From contig CAXXQD010000006.1 in NCBI GenBank assembly GCA_963677475.2, positions 1 to 64,000 of the forward strand: DNA of 64,000 nt. Reading direction: 5' to 3'. Made by a program: the position numbers and the translations under genes. This stretch comes from JABMQB01 sp963677475 (GTDB taxonomy: Bacteria; Bacteroidota; Bacteroidia; Bacteroidales; Prolixibacteraceae). The notes under the pieces were generated by a model, which had not been told where the DNA came from, searched no databases, and worked only from the letters and a program-made list of their open reading frames with translations. Shown here piece by piece: positions 10,658-19,825 of this stretch; position 1 is the first letter of the stretch; every line of letters starts with the position of its first letter.

Positions 10658-10665
10658 CAAAACTA
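10658..10665 (-). promoter_or_regulatory. Bacteroidetes -7 promoter element for fucK
   Basis: CAAAACTA on the plus strand is TAGTTTTG on the minus strand, matching the TAnnTTTG consensus of the Bacteroidota housekeeping sigma factor. It is 19 bp upstream of the fucK start. No clear -33 TTG is found at the usual spacing, so the call is tentative. Confidence 0.4.
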
Positions 10666-10831
10666 AAATACCACTTTTAAAAAGGAAAAACTGAATCCTC
10701 AAAAGGAAGCTGAATTAGTAATGTTGTATTTTAATTAGTTTCTCAGGTTTTAATAAAATACTATTTGCAACAAATTTGATGATCAGAACTTTTGCAAATG
10801 AAGCGTAAAAGTCAGAAAATTAATTCTTAAA

Positions 10832-10873
10832 GTAAATGTATAAATTTAGTAATTTTGTATCTGTTTTAAATAT
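10832..10873 (+). promoter_or_regulatory. Candidate operator shared with the fucI upstream region, overlapping a -7 element
   Basis: This 42-bp stretch ends at the base before the ATG of the AraC-type gene. It is identical at 33 of 42 positions, without gaps, to 13949-13990 upstream of fucI. The shared core is TTTTGTATCT. Within it TAATTTTG (10850-10857) matches the TAnnTTTG -7 consensus for the regulator gene. Its position between divergent fucK and araC-type genes suits an autoregulatory site. Confidence 0.55.
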
Positions 10874-11788
10874 ATGGATATGGACACGAAAATACGGGAA
10901 CAACACAAAGGAGACCCTTCAGATGTATCTCAATACTTTCCAGGGTTTAGCCTGAAGGTTCATTGTTGCCGTTTTTGGTGGTTAAAAAACTGGGAATTTG
11001 GAGAACTTTCCTTCCCTTTTTGGCGGATTTATCATAACCCGAAAAAAGGTGCATTTGTTAAATATGCAGGGCAAACTATCGAATTAATGCCCGATACTTT
11101 GTATATGATTGCACCCAATACTTCCTATTCGTCGTGGTTGTTTGATCATAAGATTCCGGAAAGTGGTTTTGTGATGGAAGGTGAGCGCGTTGAGAGCAAG
11201 TTGAGGGAAGAGGAATTGCTTGGAATGAGTGATATCCTGCACCTGTTTATCCATTTCAACATTGGAATGCCGTATGATAATGTTACCCCGGGAATTTATA
11301 CTTTCAAGGTAACCAATCATATCCTCGAAAAACTTCAAATTATTAAAGAGCAGTGGTATGCCGATTATACCCGATTTAGTTTTTATTCTGAGTTGGCTGT
11401 GCATTCGCTAATTAATGATTTGTTGGCTGCATTGCCTACCTATTGTTGGAATGTTATTTCAAAAGACAGCAGGATATTAAGCCTTATAAAATATATTCAA
11501 AAAAACCTGGATGGAGACTTGACCAATCGTGTGCTTGCAGGACAAACTAAGTTGGCTACCAATGCTTTTACCAGGTTGTTCACTGAAGAAGTAGGAGTAT
11601 CTCCACAACGTTATGTAAAAAGGATCCGGATTGATAAGGCCCGGGTTTTGTTGCACCATTCTAGTGCAAGCATTGATCAGATTGCATCACAGACAGGATT
11701 TGCCGATCGTTACCACTTTTCAAGGATATTTAAACAGGTTACCGGAATATCGCCTGCACACTACCGCAAAGCATTTGAGTTAGAATAG
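10874..11788 (+). CDS. AraC-family transcriptional regulator of the fucose/arabinose genes
   Basis: A 304-residue cytosolic regulator. Residues about 1-190 form a sugar-sensing N-terminal domain of cupin type (WWLKNWEFGELSFPFWRIYH). Residues about 200-304 hold the double helix-turn-helix of AraC/XylS proteins, ending with the family signature IASQTGFADRYHFSRIFKQ followed by VTGISPAHYRK. It is divergent from fucK-fucP with 234 bp between. A near-duplicate 42-bp sequence precedes both this gene and fucI, suggesting it controls both and itself. A second Met at residue 3 is an alternative start. The effector is probably L-fucose, L-fuculose or D-arabinose. This is an inference. Confidence 0.88.
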   Translation: MDMDTKIREQHKGDPSDVSQYFPGFSLKVHCCRFWWLKNWEFGELSFPFWRIYHNPKKGAFVKYAGQTIELMPDTLYMIAPNTSYSSWLFDHKIPESGFVMEGERVESKLREEELLGMSDILHLFIHFNIGMPYDNVTPGIYTFKVTNHILEKLQIIKEQWYADYTRFSFYSELAVHSLINDLLAALPTYCWNVISKDSRILSLIKYIQKNLDGDLTNRVLAGQTKLATNAFTRLFTEEVGVSPQRYVKRIRIDKARVLLHHSSASIDQIASQTGFADRYHFSRIFKQVTGISPAHYRKAFELE

Positions 11789-12093
11789 CTTGGGCGATAA
11801 AAAGTGATTTAATGAAGCTGTAGGATAATTCTTTTTAATTTTATTGGTTATAAGAACAATCAAGATTCACAGGAATCACCAGGAGGAATGAATATCAAAC
11901 TATAAGAATTTAGGTGTTGAGAGTTTTATTAGCTTAAATAATAATGCGGATAGATCCCGATAAATATGCGGGACGCATCACCCAAAATTAAAAAAACTTA
12001 CTTTTCTATTTTGTAAACAACCTTTTGGCTTGATTACCAACAGAAAAGTAAGTTTTCAAATATTTAATGAAATCTAAAAATTTGCAGAATCAG
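11789..12093. other. Convergent intergenic region, no gene seen
   Basis: This 305-bp space lies between the AraC-type gene and fucI. It holds a bidirectional terminator hairpin (11994-12055) and, before it, a short inverted repeat (TCCCG and CGGGA within about 11955-11975) of the kind seen as small dispersed elements. No open frame with coding character was found. Confidence 0.6.
11994..12055. terminator. Bidirectional terminator between the AraC-type gene and fucI
   Basis: A perfect 14-bp inverted repeat (aaacttacttttct at 11994-12007 and agaaaagtaagttt at 12042-12055) has a 34-nt loop. It is flanked by A residues on the left and T residues on the right, so it can terminate on both strands. 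Confidence 0.7.
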
Positions 12094-13884
12094 TTATTTT
12101 TTAATTCCGTAAAGCGGTCCGTATGTTTCGCATGCGCGGTAATCAGAACCTTCTTTATCGCTTCCGAAAGCCGACCATGCACTTGGACGGAACACATCAT
12201 CATCACTCACGTTATGCATATTAACCGGGATTCTCAACATGGAAGCCAGGGTAATTAAATCGGCACCAATATGGCCATAACTAATTGCGCCATGATTTGC
12301 GCCCCAATTGGCCATTACACTGTACACATCTTTAAATGCCCCTTCTCCAGTAGTATTTGGAACAAACCAGGTTGTTGGCCAGGTCGGATTAGTACGGACA
12401 TCAAGTATTTTGTGCACATCTTCAGGCAATTGAACTGTAAAACCTTCCGCAATTTGGAGAACAGGACCAATTCCTTTTACCAAATTTAAACGGCTCATGG
12501 TAACTGGCATTTCCCCTTCGGTTTTGAAAAGTGATGAAAAACCACCTCCACGGAAATACTCACGAATGGCAGCAGGCCACTGTGTATTGTCCAGGCATTT
12601 TTGTGCTTCTTCCTCTGTAATTTCCCAATAAGGTTTCATTGCCGGATTGCCATCAGCATCTTTTTGTTGGGCAGTAGCATCCAGGGTTGTTGATCCGGAA
12701 TTAATCAGGTGGATAATTCCATTGGCAGCTTTACCTGTTAGCTCTTTACCAGTTACACGTTTCACTGCATCGGGGCTCCAGTAAGTCCTTACGTCAGAGA
12801 ATATTTGTGAGGTATTGGTTAATAGGTGACCAAACAACATGGAAACACCGTTTAAGCTATCATTTTCGGTCGCAAAAACAAATGCCTGCCGGATACCATT
12901 CCAGTCGAACGATGAATTCAGGATTGCTTCCGTAAAGTCAGCATTCGGTTGGTAATCGGTCCACTGACGTTGACCCTGAAAACCTCCCAAAATCGCATTT
13001 CTTCCAAGTCCTTCTTCGCGGAAACCTTTTTCAATAACTTTTTGGTTCCCGATCATCAAGTCGCGGCAAATCAGGGTCATTTTAACAACTATTTCCCATT
13101 CTTTCTCTTTGCGGGCACTGTCCACTTGTTTGTCTGGATTGTTCAGGTCATCACCTTCTTTGCAGTTTTCTTTTGTCCAGGCAAGGGCTTTTTGAAATTC
13201 ATCCTCGTCATAAATCCCCTCGTCCATTCTTCTTAAAATCTCAACGGAATCAACAAATTCAGCGCGTATGCCTAAATAATCCTGGAAGAAATTTCCATCA
13301 ACCATTGAGCCTGCAATACCCATCGAACTGTATCCAATTGAGAGGTATGATTTTCCGCTCATTTGAGCCACTGCCAGCGCAGCTTTTACAAAACGCAGTA
13401 TTTTAGTTTGCACATCGGCTGGTATGTTTGTGTCTCCGGCATCCTGAACATCCCTTCCGTAGATTCCAAATGCTGGCAGTCCTTTTTGCGAATATCCTGC
13501 CAGGGCTGCAGCAAGATAAACTGCCCCGGGGCGTTCGGTACCATTGAACCCCCAAACAGCTTTAGGAAGAAGCGGATCGGTATCCATAACTTCAGTTCCA
13601 TAACACCAGCATGGTGTAACGGTTAATGAAACACCAACGCCTTCTTTTTTGAATTTAGCCGAACACATTGCGGCTTCAGCAACACCACCGATACAGGTAT
13701 CGGCAATTACACATTCTACTTTTTCGCCGCTGGGGAACCTTAAGTTACTTTCAATAAAGTCGGCTGCAGCTTTTGCAAGATCCATAACCTGTGTTTCCAG
13801 CGATTCGCGGACACCTTGTTCTCGCCCGTCAATTACCGGACGTATCCCTACCTTTGGCAGGTCACCAATTAAACGATTTGACAT
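12094..13884 (-). CDS. fucI: L-fucose isomerase
   Basis: A 596-residue enzyme, full length for the family, aligning throughout with E. coli FucI: LPKVGIRPVIDGREQGVRES, CVIADTCIGG, VTPCWCYG, KAVWGFNGTERPGAVYLAAA, YSVMANWGANHG and YRACETYGPLY. Metal and catalytic residues are present: Glu in FATENDSLNG (E. coli Glu337), Asp in DVRTYWSP (Asp361) and His in NMHNVSDDD (His528). It is a Mn-dependent aldose-ketose isomerase converting L-fucose to L-fuculose and, in this family, D-arabinose to D-ribulose. It is separated from the upstream GH38-like gene by 128 bp holding a candidate AraC-type operator, so it probably has its own promoter. Confidence 0.95.
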   Translation of the reverse strand: MSNRLIGDLPKVGIRPVIDGREQGVRESLETQVMDLAKAAADFIESNLRFPSGEKVECVIADTCIGGVAEAAMCSAKFKKEGVGVSLTVTPCWCYGTEVMDTDPLLPKAVWGFNGTERPGAVYLAAALAGYSQKGLPAFGIYGRDVQDAGDTNIPADVQTKILRFVKAALAVAQMSGKSYLSIGYSSMGIAGSMVDGNFFQDYLGIRAEFVDSVEILRRMDEGIYDEDEFQKALAWTKENCKEGDDLNNPDKQVDSARKEKEWEIVVKMTLICRDLMIGNQKVIEKGFREEGLGRNAILGGFQGQRQWTDYQPNADFTEAILNSSFDWNGIRQAFVFATENDSLNGVSMLFGHLLTNTSQIFSDVRTYWSPDAVKRVTGKELTGKAANGIIHLINSGSTTLDATAQQKDADGNPAMKPYWEITEEEAQKCLDNTQWPAAIREYFRGGGFSSLFKTEGEMPVTMSRLNLVKGIGPVLQIAEGFTVQLPEDVHKILDVRTNPTWPTTWFVPNTTGEGAFKDVYSVMANWGANHGAISYGHIGADLITLASMLRIPVNMHNVSDDDVFRPSAWSAFGSDKEGSDYRACETYGPLYGIKK

Positions 13885-13948
13885 ATTTGAAAAGTTTTAT
13901 TATTTACTTTGAGTTATACATGCAAAATTGCATAAAAACATCTAAACG

Positions 13949-13990
13949 GTAAATGTTTATTTATAGTGTTTTTGTATCTATTATAAACAT
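13949..13990. promoter_or_regulatory. Candidate AraC-type operator upstream of fucI
   Basis: This 42-bp segment is 33/42 identical to 10832-10873 in front of the AraC-type gene, in the same orientation on the plus strand. It lies 65-106 bp upstream of the fucI start, a normal distance for an activator site. An imperfect 14-bp palindrome (atgcaaaattgcat, 13919-13932) lies between it and the gene. Confidence 0.5.
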
Positions 13991-14012
13991 CCAGTTTCAC
14001 AATAAAATATTT

Positions 14013-16439
14013 TCATTGACGATCACCTATTTGATTCAATCTATTAAATGTGAATTTATCTTCCCGTGTTGCAGGATTAAGCATAATTAATGGTTTCAGA
14101 TTGTATGTGTTTATTAGATCATCTGCCATGCTTGGTGTTATTTGTTCGGCTTTCCAAACCAGGTCAAAATGAAAGCACATTTCTCCCGGACAATCATTCA
14201 GAAAGTTTACTTCCCACATATTGTTGTAAACCATTGCCATTATTTTGTTCATATTCTCAGGAGGCGATGGTTTTTTAGCTGCCAGTTGTGTTTCCGAAAA
14301 TGAAATTAGTGGAGCTTCTTTCGACGACCAAAGCCAACTTCCATTTTCATCTGCATAATTTACCCATCCATCAATGGTGAAGAAATCGGTACAGGTTCCC
14401 GGGATTTGGTCGTGGTATGGTTCGAATTCTACACCTCCGTTACTGATTCGAGGAAAAGCTTCTGTTTTAGGTAGAGGAAATTCAACATAAAAAGCTTCTG
14501 GATTTGATGAGGTGAGTCGGTTAAATTTTATTTCCATCGAAATTCGCGGCTCAACTTTGCTTATTTCCAGTATTCTTGTTGCTTGCAGAAGCCTGGGGTG
14601 AGAAAATTCTTGTTCAAAAATGATCGAAAAGGGTGTCTCCGTTTTTGTGGCTTTCCCATTCACTTCAGCATATATTGTTTTTGTTGATTGATCTACTTTT
14701 TCACTTCTTTTTATGTCATCTTTTACTTCCCATATTTCAGGTTCTATTCGCCTGCCAACCGTTGACTCCAGCGAGAAAAATTTACCTATGTCTCCCTGGA
14801 AGATTGGTTTTTCCATCCCCTCCCAAATCACGGAAAGTGGCCAGCCTAATTCGTCAGTAATTATTTTGGGCTCGGAAAGGTTTATTTCATCTACCAAAGA
14901 ATCCTCTGCCAATGAAAACTGCTGGTAAGAATTTGCTTCAAACTCATTTACAAAGAATTTAGCTTCGTTATCCACAATGAAAAGTTTGTGCGATTTGCCC
15001 GTTTTTTTATTCTTAACCGATTTGTAATCCATATTCCTAAAACTATGCTTGTCGAGGGTTACCCATCCTGTGTAATCTGCATTTCCTGCATTTACAATGT
15101 ATAATCCTTCCGCTTGGTTTGAAAATTTTTCCCTTAGGCGTTGGGCAACTAACCATTTTGCTTTTTCATAGGGGCGATAGGCATAAATACTTTTCTCAGC
15201 TAAATGTCCCTGGTTGAAGTACCCAAAGGGATCGGAGGTGGCTTTGTTAGCTGCAAAAGTGTGTTCATAGTAACGGCAAAGTTCCCGGTCTAGTTCTGCA
15301 ACTTTGTTTTGAACTGCTTCCGAATTTCCTCCCCAAACAGGTGAAAGTGCAGCGTGCAGATAATTACCTGCAATTCTTGAAGCAGCCATATCGCGAGGGG
15401 AAGAGGCGCCTCCAAATGCCCACCAGTCTGTCCATTCGCCCGAATAAGTTGGGATTTTATCTCCAATCCTCTCTTCAATCCGCTTCATTGCTTCGGTCGC
15501 AGTTACCAATCGTAGTTTGGGCTCCAAACCAAGCTTGTTCCATTCTTTAATGAACTCGACAAGGGGAGGGAAGGGACCATCGTTATCAATACGCCACTGA
15601 TTGGTAATTGAAACTGTAATGAAATCATAATCATAACCTTCCTCCTGCATTTTCTTGATTTTTCCGTTCAGAATACTGTTTGCCTTTCGAAGCGATTCTT
15701 CATCGGTCGATAAAATATCATTAATGCGCGGCGTGCGAAACTCGGTATTGCTTGCGTTGGTTTGTTTAATGCGCCATTCACGCTCGGTAAGTAAGTTGTA
15801 GCCAAACCAGTAAGGCATCGATTGCCAAACCAGCGTTTTTCGTCCATCGGGCATTTCCCACCAAAAACCTGAGGGTTGCTGAAAAGGCGCACCTCCCCAG
15901 TAGGTATTTATGCCATTCCAGATGTACTTTATGCCTTTGTCCAGAAGCTTCATGGCAGAAGCCCTTGAAAAACCATTGACATCGTGTTGGATGCCAACCT
16001 TCGGACTGAATAAATCCCACTCTTTTTCCGGGATCCAGTTTAGGGCTAAGTCCCACTGACGTGCATTTAAAAAAGGATGCACATTGTAGGGCAAAGCTGC
16101 AACGTCTATTTGACCATTTTCAATAGCTTGCAATAATTCCTTTTTCCGTTCCGGGGAAGCTTTTTTCCACCACTCCCAAACCGGGTCCAATGCTTCGGCT
16201 GTCCATTTAAACCTTTCAGCTTTGGGCAATTCCAATGTTGAGCTTGCAGCATCAATGGCTATATCCAAAAAGCGTTGCTGAAGTTCTTCCACAATAACAG
16301 GATGGTCGGTATAGCCATAATCGGTGTGGGTGCAGTGGATAATATCGATGTATTTGATTTCTGGAGTTTCTTTTGGGTTTCCTTGTGTTGCAAGTACACA
16401 AATCAGAAAAAAACATATAAAAAATAGTGTGCATTTCAT
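14013..16439 (-). CDS. GH38-like secreted glycoside hydrolase (DUF5054-type)
   Basis: An 808-residue protein with a signal peptide cut near residue 20. The N-terminal domain resembles the alpha-mannosidase fold of GH38: IIHCTHTDYGYT at 34-45 supplies a His-X-Asp metal pair (H38, D40), and GIQHDVNGFSRA around D153 sits where GH38 enzymes carry their nucleophile in a DxFG(H)S motif. The C-terminal half is beta-sandwich-like. Members of this group are annotated as GH38-like or DUF5054. Their substrates are mostly untested, so mannoside hydrolysis is only the default guess. It is the last gene before fucI and follows the surface-protein genes, probably in the same transcript. Confidence 0.65.
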   Translation of the reverse strand: MKCTLFFICFFLICVLATQGNPKETPEIKYIDIIHCTHTDYGYTDHPVIVEELQQRFLDIAIDAASSTLELPKAERFKWTAEALDPVWEWWKKASPERKKELLQAIENGQIDVAALPYNVHPFLNARQWDLALNWIPEKEWDLFSPKVGIQHDVNGFSRASAMKLLDKGIKYIWNGINTYWGGAPFQQPSGFWWEMPDGRKTLVWQSMPYWFGYNLLTEREWRIKQTNASNTEFRTPRINDILSTDEESLRKANSILNGKIKKMQEEGYDYDFITVSITNQWRIDNDGPFPPLVEFIKEWNKLGLEPKLRLVTATEAMKRIEERIGDKIPTYSGEWTDWWAFGGASSPRDMAASRIAGNYLHAALSPVWGGNSEAVQNKVAELDRELCRYYEHTFAANKATSDPFGYFNQGHLAEKSIYAYRPYEKAKWLVAQRLREKFSNQAEGLYIVNAGNADYTGWVTLDKHSFRNMDYKSVKNKKTGKSHKLFIVDNEAKFFVNEFEANSYQQFSLAEDSLVDEINLSEPKIITDELGWPLSVIWEGMEKPIFQGDIGKFFSLESTVGRRIEPEIWEVKDDIKRSEKVDQSTKTIYAEVNGKATKTETPFSIIFEQEFSHPRLLQATRILEISKVEPRISMEIKFNRLTSSNPEAFYVEFPLPKTEAFPRISNGGVEFEPYHDQIPGTCTDFFTIDGWVNYADENGSWLWSSKEAPLISFSETQLAAKKPSPPENMNKIMAMVYNNMWEVNFLNDCPGEMCFHFDLVWKAEQITPSMADDLINTYNLKPLIMLNPATREDKFTFNRLNQIGDRQ

Positions 16440-16463
16440 AATGTATTTTGTTTAATTAGCCAA

Positions 16464-16928
16464 TTAGTCTAAGAACTTACTATTGATATAAACCTTTCGA
16501 ATACCGTTTTTCGATTTAAGCGCAATTATCTTAAAATCGTTTTTATAGAAGTCTTTTGGGAGTTCCGAAGCTTTGGTTTTAAAGCTTTCTTCAGAATCAA
16601 ATGATCCAAAATATTTCAAAGTTCCTTTTTTTATAGCAATTTTATATTTCAGCGGTAATCTTGCGTACATTGGTTCACTACCAATAGTTTTTTTTCTCGG
16701 TTTGTATTCTAATTCAATTACGTATTGAGGGTGTTTTGTCCAGTAGTTATCTGTCCATTTTCTCACCCAATTTGAATTATACTGAATCAATTTATTTCCT
16801 TCAAAAAATTTAGGATCTTTAGTGGTTGTAAAGCAACAGTTTGATAATGAGAAAAATATTGCAAAAAAGAAAGAACTAATTAGAACTTTGATCAGATGAA
16901 GATTTGTATAGCCATATAGTTTCTTCAT
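16464..16928 (-). CDS. Small hypothetical exported protein
   Basis: A 154-residue protein that I do not recognise. Residues about 13-31 are strongly hydrophobic and end at Cys-Cys (SLSNCCFTT), so it may be a lipoprotein. The remainder is basic and beta-rich, with several Tyr and Lys residues. It lies 24 bp upstream of the GH38-like gene and 34 bp downstream of the zincin-like gene, so it is co-transcribed with them. It is lower in size and more Lys-rich than its neighbours. Confidence 0.55.
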   Translation of the reverse strand: MKKLYGYTNLHLIKVLISSFFFAIFFSLSNCCFTTTKDPKFFEGNKLIQYNSNWVRKWTDNYWTKHPQYVIELEYKPRKKTIGSEPMYARLPLKYKIAIKKGTLKYFGSFDSEESFKTKASELPKDFYKNDFKIIALKSKNGIRKVYINSKFLD

Positions 16929-16962
16929 TTTGTTTTAATTTTTGGTGGTTAATAAGATTTTG

Positions 16963-19770
16963 TTATTCAATTACATTTATTTCAATATTCACTGCTTCGC
17001 TGCTTCGGACACCATCAAGTACCCAAAACTTATATTTTAGTTTTCCCGGTTTGTCAGGTGATTTAAGCTTTATCACTGGTGTTGGCGGCGGCGTTTTGTT
17101 TAACCACCTGCCTTCTTCATTCCAGCGATAGATTAAGGCTTGCCCTTCGGGATCATAGCTTTTTGATCCATCAATTTCAAATTCTTCGCCACATTTTACA
17201 GTTAATTTTTTGGGTGCAATTGCAACGGGGCGTTTATTGATTGTTGATATTTCTTCAGGAACAGGTTTGCGAACAATGGGAGTTTGGTGTGCCGGACTTA
17301 TCAGGCTGGTGTTGATGGTATATTTTCCAAGTGCTTCATTTCCTGACAAGAATTCGGCATTAAACTGCGTAAGGTCCATAAAATGAAATTCGGTTTTATC
17401 GCCCGCTACAATTTTTATCAGCAAAAGGCCTTCCACGCTCCAAACATTTGGCGTAAAAGCGGTCATCTTACTTTTTGTACCAAAGGGGTTCCAGACCTGA
17501 ATAGCCCCATCAACTTCATCGGTTTCCGGGTCATCCCAATTCTCGTCCGTTTGGTTTGGGAAGGTAAAGCGCCCTTCTTCGTCTGTTTGACCTATAAATT
17601 TAGGTCGGTCGGAGAAGTATTTTGCGCCACTATCGCTTACCGGCGCTTGCGAAACATGGTAAACGTAAACAGCCGCATTTTTTAGGGGCCGGTCATAGGC
17701 ATCTTTAATCAAGAGCCAATTTGCCCGGGTTGGAATGAGCATTCCTTGTGTTCCCCAAAAACGGTCCTGACGATACCCTTTGTAATACATTACATGTCCG
17801 GCATGTGCAGGATGTAACCGCAACTGGCAACCATCCATCAGATATGGATAGCCAACATAGCAAGGGATATTCACCCCACCCGAAGCTTGTAAAATATTTG
17901 TTCCCCGAACTACGGGCATGACAGGTGTGTCTGCCACAAAATCACCATTGTCATCAGTGATAAATACATTGTTGCTGTTCATCGGATAACCGTAGAGGTC
18001 GGGCTGGCTGAGAATAGTGTGCCCAAACTCATGAAGAATTGCACAATCAATTGCCATCAGGTCGATATTCTCATTTACAGGAAATCCACCATCATAGTAT
18101 TTCTCCTTTTTCACGTAGGGCTGATCATGCCACTTAAGGTCTTTCAATGCAGTGTAAGTGTCAATGCGATAAGCCTCTTCCACACCATTCGGACCGGTTG
18201 TGGGATAAACTGCCTCACGAAGCATCAAATCCATTCTTTGTTTTTGTGCCCGAAGCCAATCGTATAAGCTAAACGATCCGACATGATTTATTTTTTGATC
18301 GGATAAACATGAAGCCAGATCGGCTGACCGGTAGCCCATTTGAATTGGACGTGCATCGCAAAGTTCGCTAATGGTATTGTTAGTTTCGCAAAGCTCGCTG
18401 ATGCTGTTGTCATAGTCCAATTCAAGTTTCATCCAACACGATTGCTCAGGGAAGGTGTATTGAAAGGTAACTTCTGTTTCTTCACCAGCAGAAATAGGTT
18501 TATCGTAAACGACTTCAATAACCTTTTCAGGTTTTTCTGAAGCATCCAATCGGTAGTTTCTTATTTCATCGGGAATTAGCGAAAACCTGATTTTCGTTCC
18601 CGCTTCTATCTCCTTATTTCCGAAATTGCCAAAGCGGGCATGTACGGTAACCGTTTCACCAACTTCATGTTGGTTTTTTACTGCATCGTTCCGGTAAATT
18701 GGCATTAATTGCATACAAATAACACCAAGATCCGGTTTATTGGGAGAGATCACCGAAAGATTATAAGAGGCTTTTAGCTTATGAAATTCTGCTGTAATAG
18801 TACAAATTCCTGGTTTAATAGTTTTCACCCGACCTGTGCTATCAATTTGGGCAATATCAGGATCGCTGGTCGTCCATTTTATGAATGGTTTTGCATCGAA
18901 ATATGCCCATTGGTTGTATCGAACAGCGTATTCGGTTACGTATTCCCATTTGCCTTGTTTGCATGCTTGTAAACCAAACTGTTTTTCATGTCCGGCGATA
19001 GCCCGAAACTCTGAAGGGACGCGTGTTGCCCAGGGATCAATTTTAATGGAATCATATGGAGCTGTGCGGAAGTAGTCGCGATAAATATATGCTACCATCC
19101 CATGAGGGCTTTCTTCCTTGAGATCGGTCCTGACAAGTAATTCATCGTAAACAATATTTCCATGTTCATTACCCAAAATAAGGGAATTTGGCATGTTGTC
19201 TGAATCAAATACACCATATGGAGTGATAGGTCCATCAACCGCTACTTTGTCAATCCAAAGGGGCAGGCCAACCTGTTTCCCATTGTTACTTATCCAACCA
19301 ACAGCAATATGATGCCATTCTCCGGGTTTCCAATCGCTTACATCAGCGCGGGCAACGGTCATCCCAGTAGGAGTAAAAAGTTGTGCTCTTAATATCCCTA
19401 ATTCAGATTTTTCAACAATTAATTGCCTTCCATTGGCTTTGTTTGTTTGCCAGATAACATGGTTTTTTCCATCTGATCCGTTCCACTCAGGTTTAATCCA
19501 CATTTCAATAAGTCCTTCTTCCGGGTTGAGGTTCAAGTTTGACAATGAAACCTTTTTGTGTGGTGCAAAGCCATTTCCAAGAGTTCCGGGAACTAATTGT
19601 TTTTCGTTGCAGATTAGTTGATTGGAATTGGAGACTGAAAAAACAGCATCGGTAAAGTTTACGGTCAGTACAGTGTTTTGGGCATATGCATTTCGACTCC
19701 CGATATATGAAATTGAACATATTACGATGATGCTTATTGCCAGGGCTTTTAGTGCATTCAATACTTTCAT
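16963..19770 (-). CDS. Secreted multidomain protein: LamG-like, Big2, CARDB, zincin-like and PKD-type domains
   Basis: A 935-residue protein with a signal peptide to about residue 30 (AYAQ). Residues about 35-235 look like a concanavalin/LamG fold (EWHHIAVGW). Residues about 295-340 are a bacterial Ig-like type 2 domain (TSDPDIAQIDSTGRVKTIKPG). Residues about 346-470 look like CARDB. A zinc-peptidase motif HEFGH is at 580-584. Residues about 845-935 resemble a PKD/cadherin-like fold (YDPEGQALIYRW). A downstream carboxypeptidase-regulatory-like stretch (YDRPLKNAAVYVYH) lies near 692-745. It is probably surface-exposed and may cleave or bind glycoproteins. No T9SS domain is visible at the C-terminus. 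The peptidase role is inferred from the motif alone. Confidence 0.7.
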   Translation of the reverse strand: MKVLNALKALAISIIVICSISYIGSRNAYAQNTVLTVNFTDAVFSVSNSNQLICNEKQLVPGTLGNGFAPHKKVSLSNLNLNPEEGLIEMWIKPEWNGSDGKNHVIWQTNKANGRQLIVEKSELGILRAQLFTPTGMTVARADVSDWKPGEWHHIAVGWISNNGKQVGLPLWIDKVAVDGPITPYGVFDSDNMPNSLILGNEHGNIVYDELLVRTDLKEESPHGMVAYIYRDYFRTAPYDSIKIDPWATRVPSEFRAIAGHEKQFGLQACKQGKWEYVTEYAVRYNQWAYFDAKPFIKWTTSDPDIAQIDSTGRVKTIKPGICTITAEFHKLKASYNLSVISPNKPDLGVICMQLMPIYRNDAVKNQHEVGETVTVHARFGNFGNKEIEAGTKIRFSLIPDEIRNYRLDASEKPEKVIEVVYDKPISAGEETEVTFQYTFPEQSCWMKLELDYDNSISELCETNNTISELCDARPIQMGYRSADLASCLSDQKINHVGSFSLYDWLRAQKQRMDLMLREAVYPTTGPNGVEEAYRIDTYTALKDLKWHDQPYVKKEKYYDGGFPVNENIDLMAIDCAILHEFGHTILSQPDLYGYPMNSNNVFITDDNGDFVADTPVMPVVRGTNILQASGGVNIPCYVGYPYLMDGCQLRLHPAHAGHVMYYKGYRQDRFWGTQGMLIPTRANWLLIKDAYDRPLKNAAVYVYHVSQAPVSDSGAKYFSDRPKFIGQTDEEGRFTFPNQTDENWDDPETDEVDGAIQVWNPFGTKSKMTAFTPNVWSVEGLLLIKIVAGDKTEFHFMDLTQFNAEFLSGNEALGKYTINTSLISPAHQTPIVRKPVPEEISTINKRPVAIAPKKLTVKCGEEFEIDGSKSYDPEGQALIYRWNEEGRWLNKTPPPTPVIKLKSPDKPGKLKYKFWVLDGVRSSEAVNIEINVIE

Positions 19771-19825
19771 TCTTAGTTGTAATAATTGGGCATTTATATT
19801 TTGCTTCCGTTCTATACTGGCTTAA

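Noticed and set aside
11940..11980. Short TCCCG/CGGGA inverted repeat as a mobile element
   Set aside because: Only a small isolated palindrome is seen. There are no ends, target duplications or other copies in the window.
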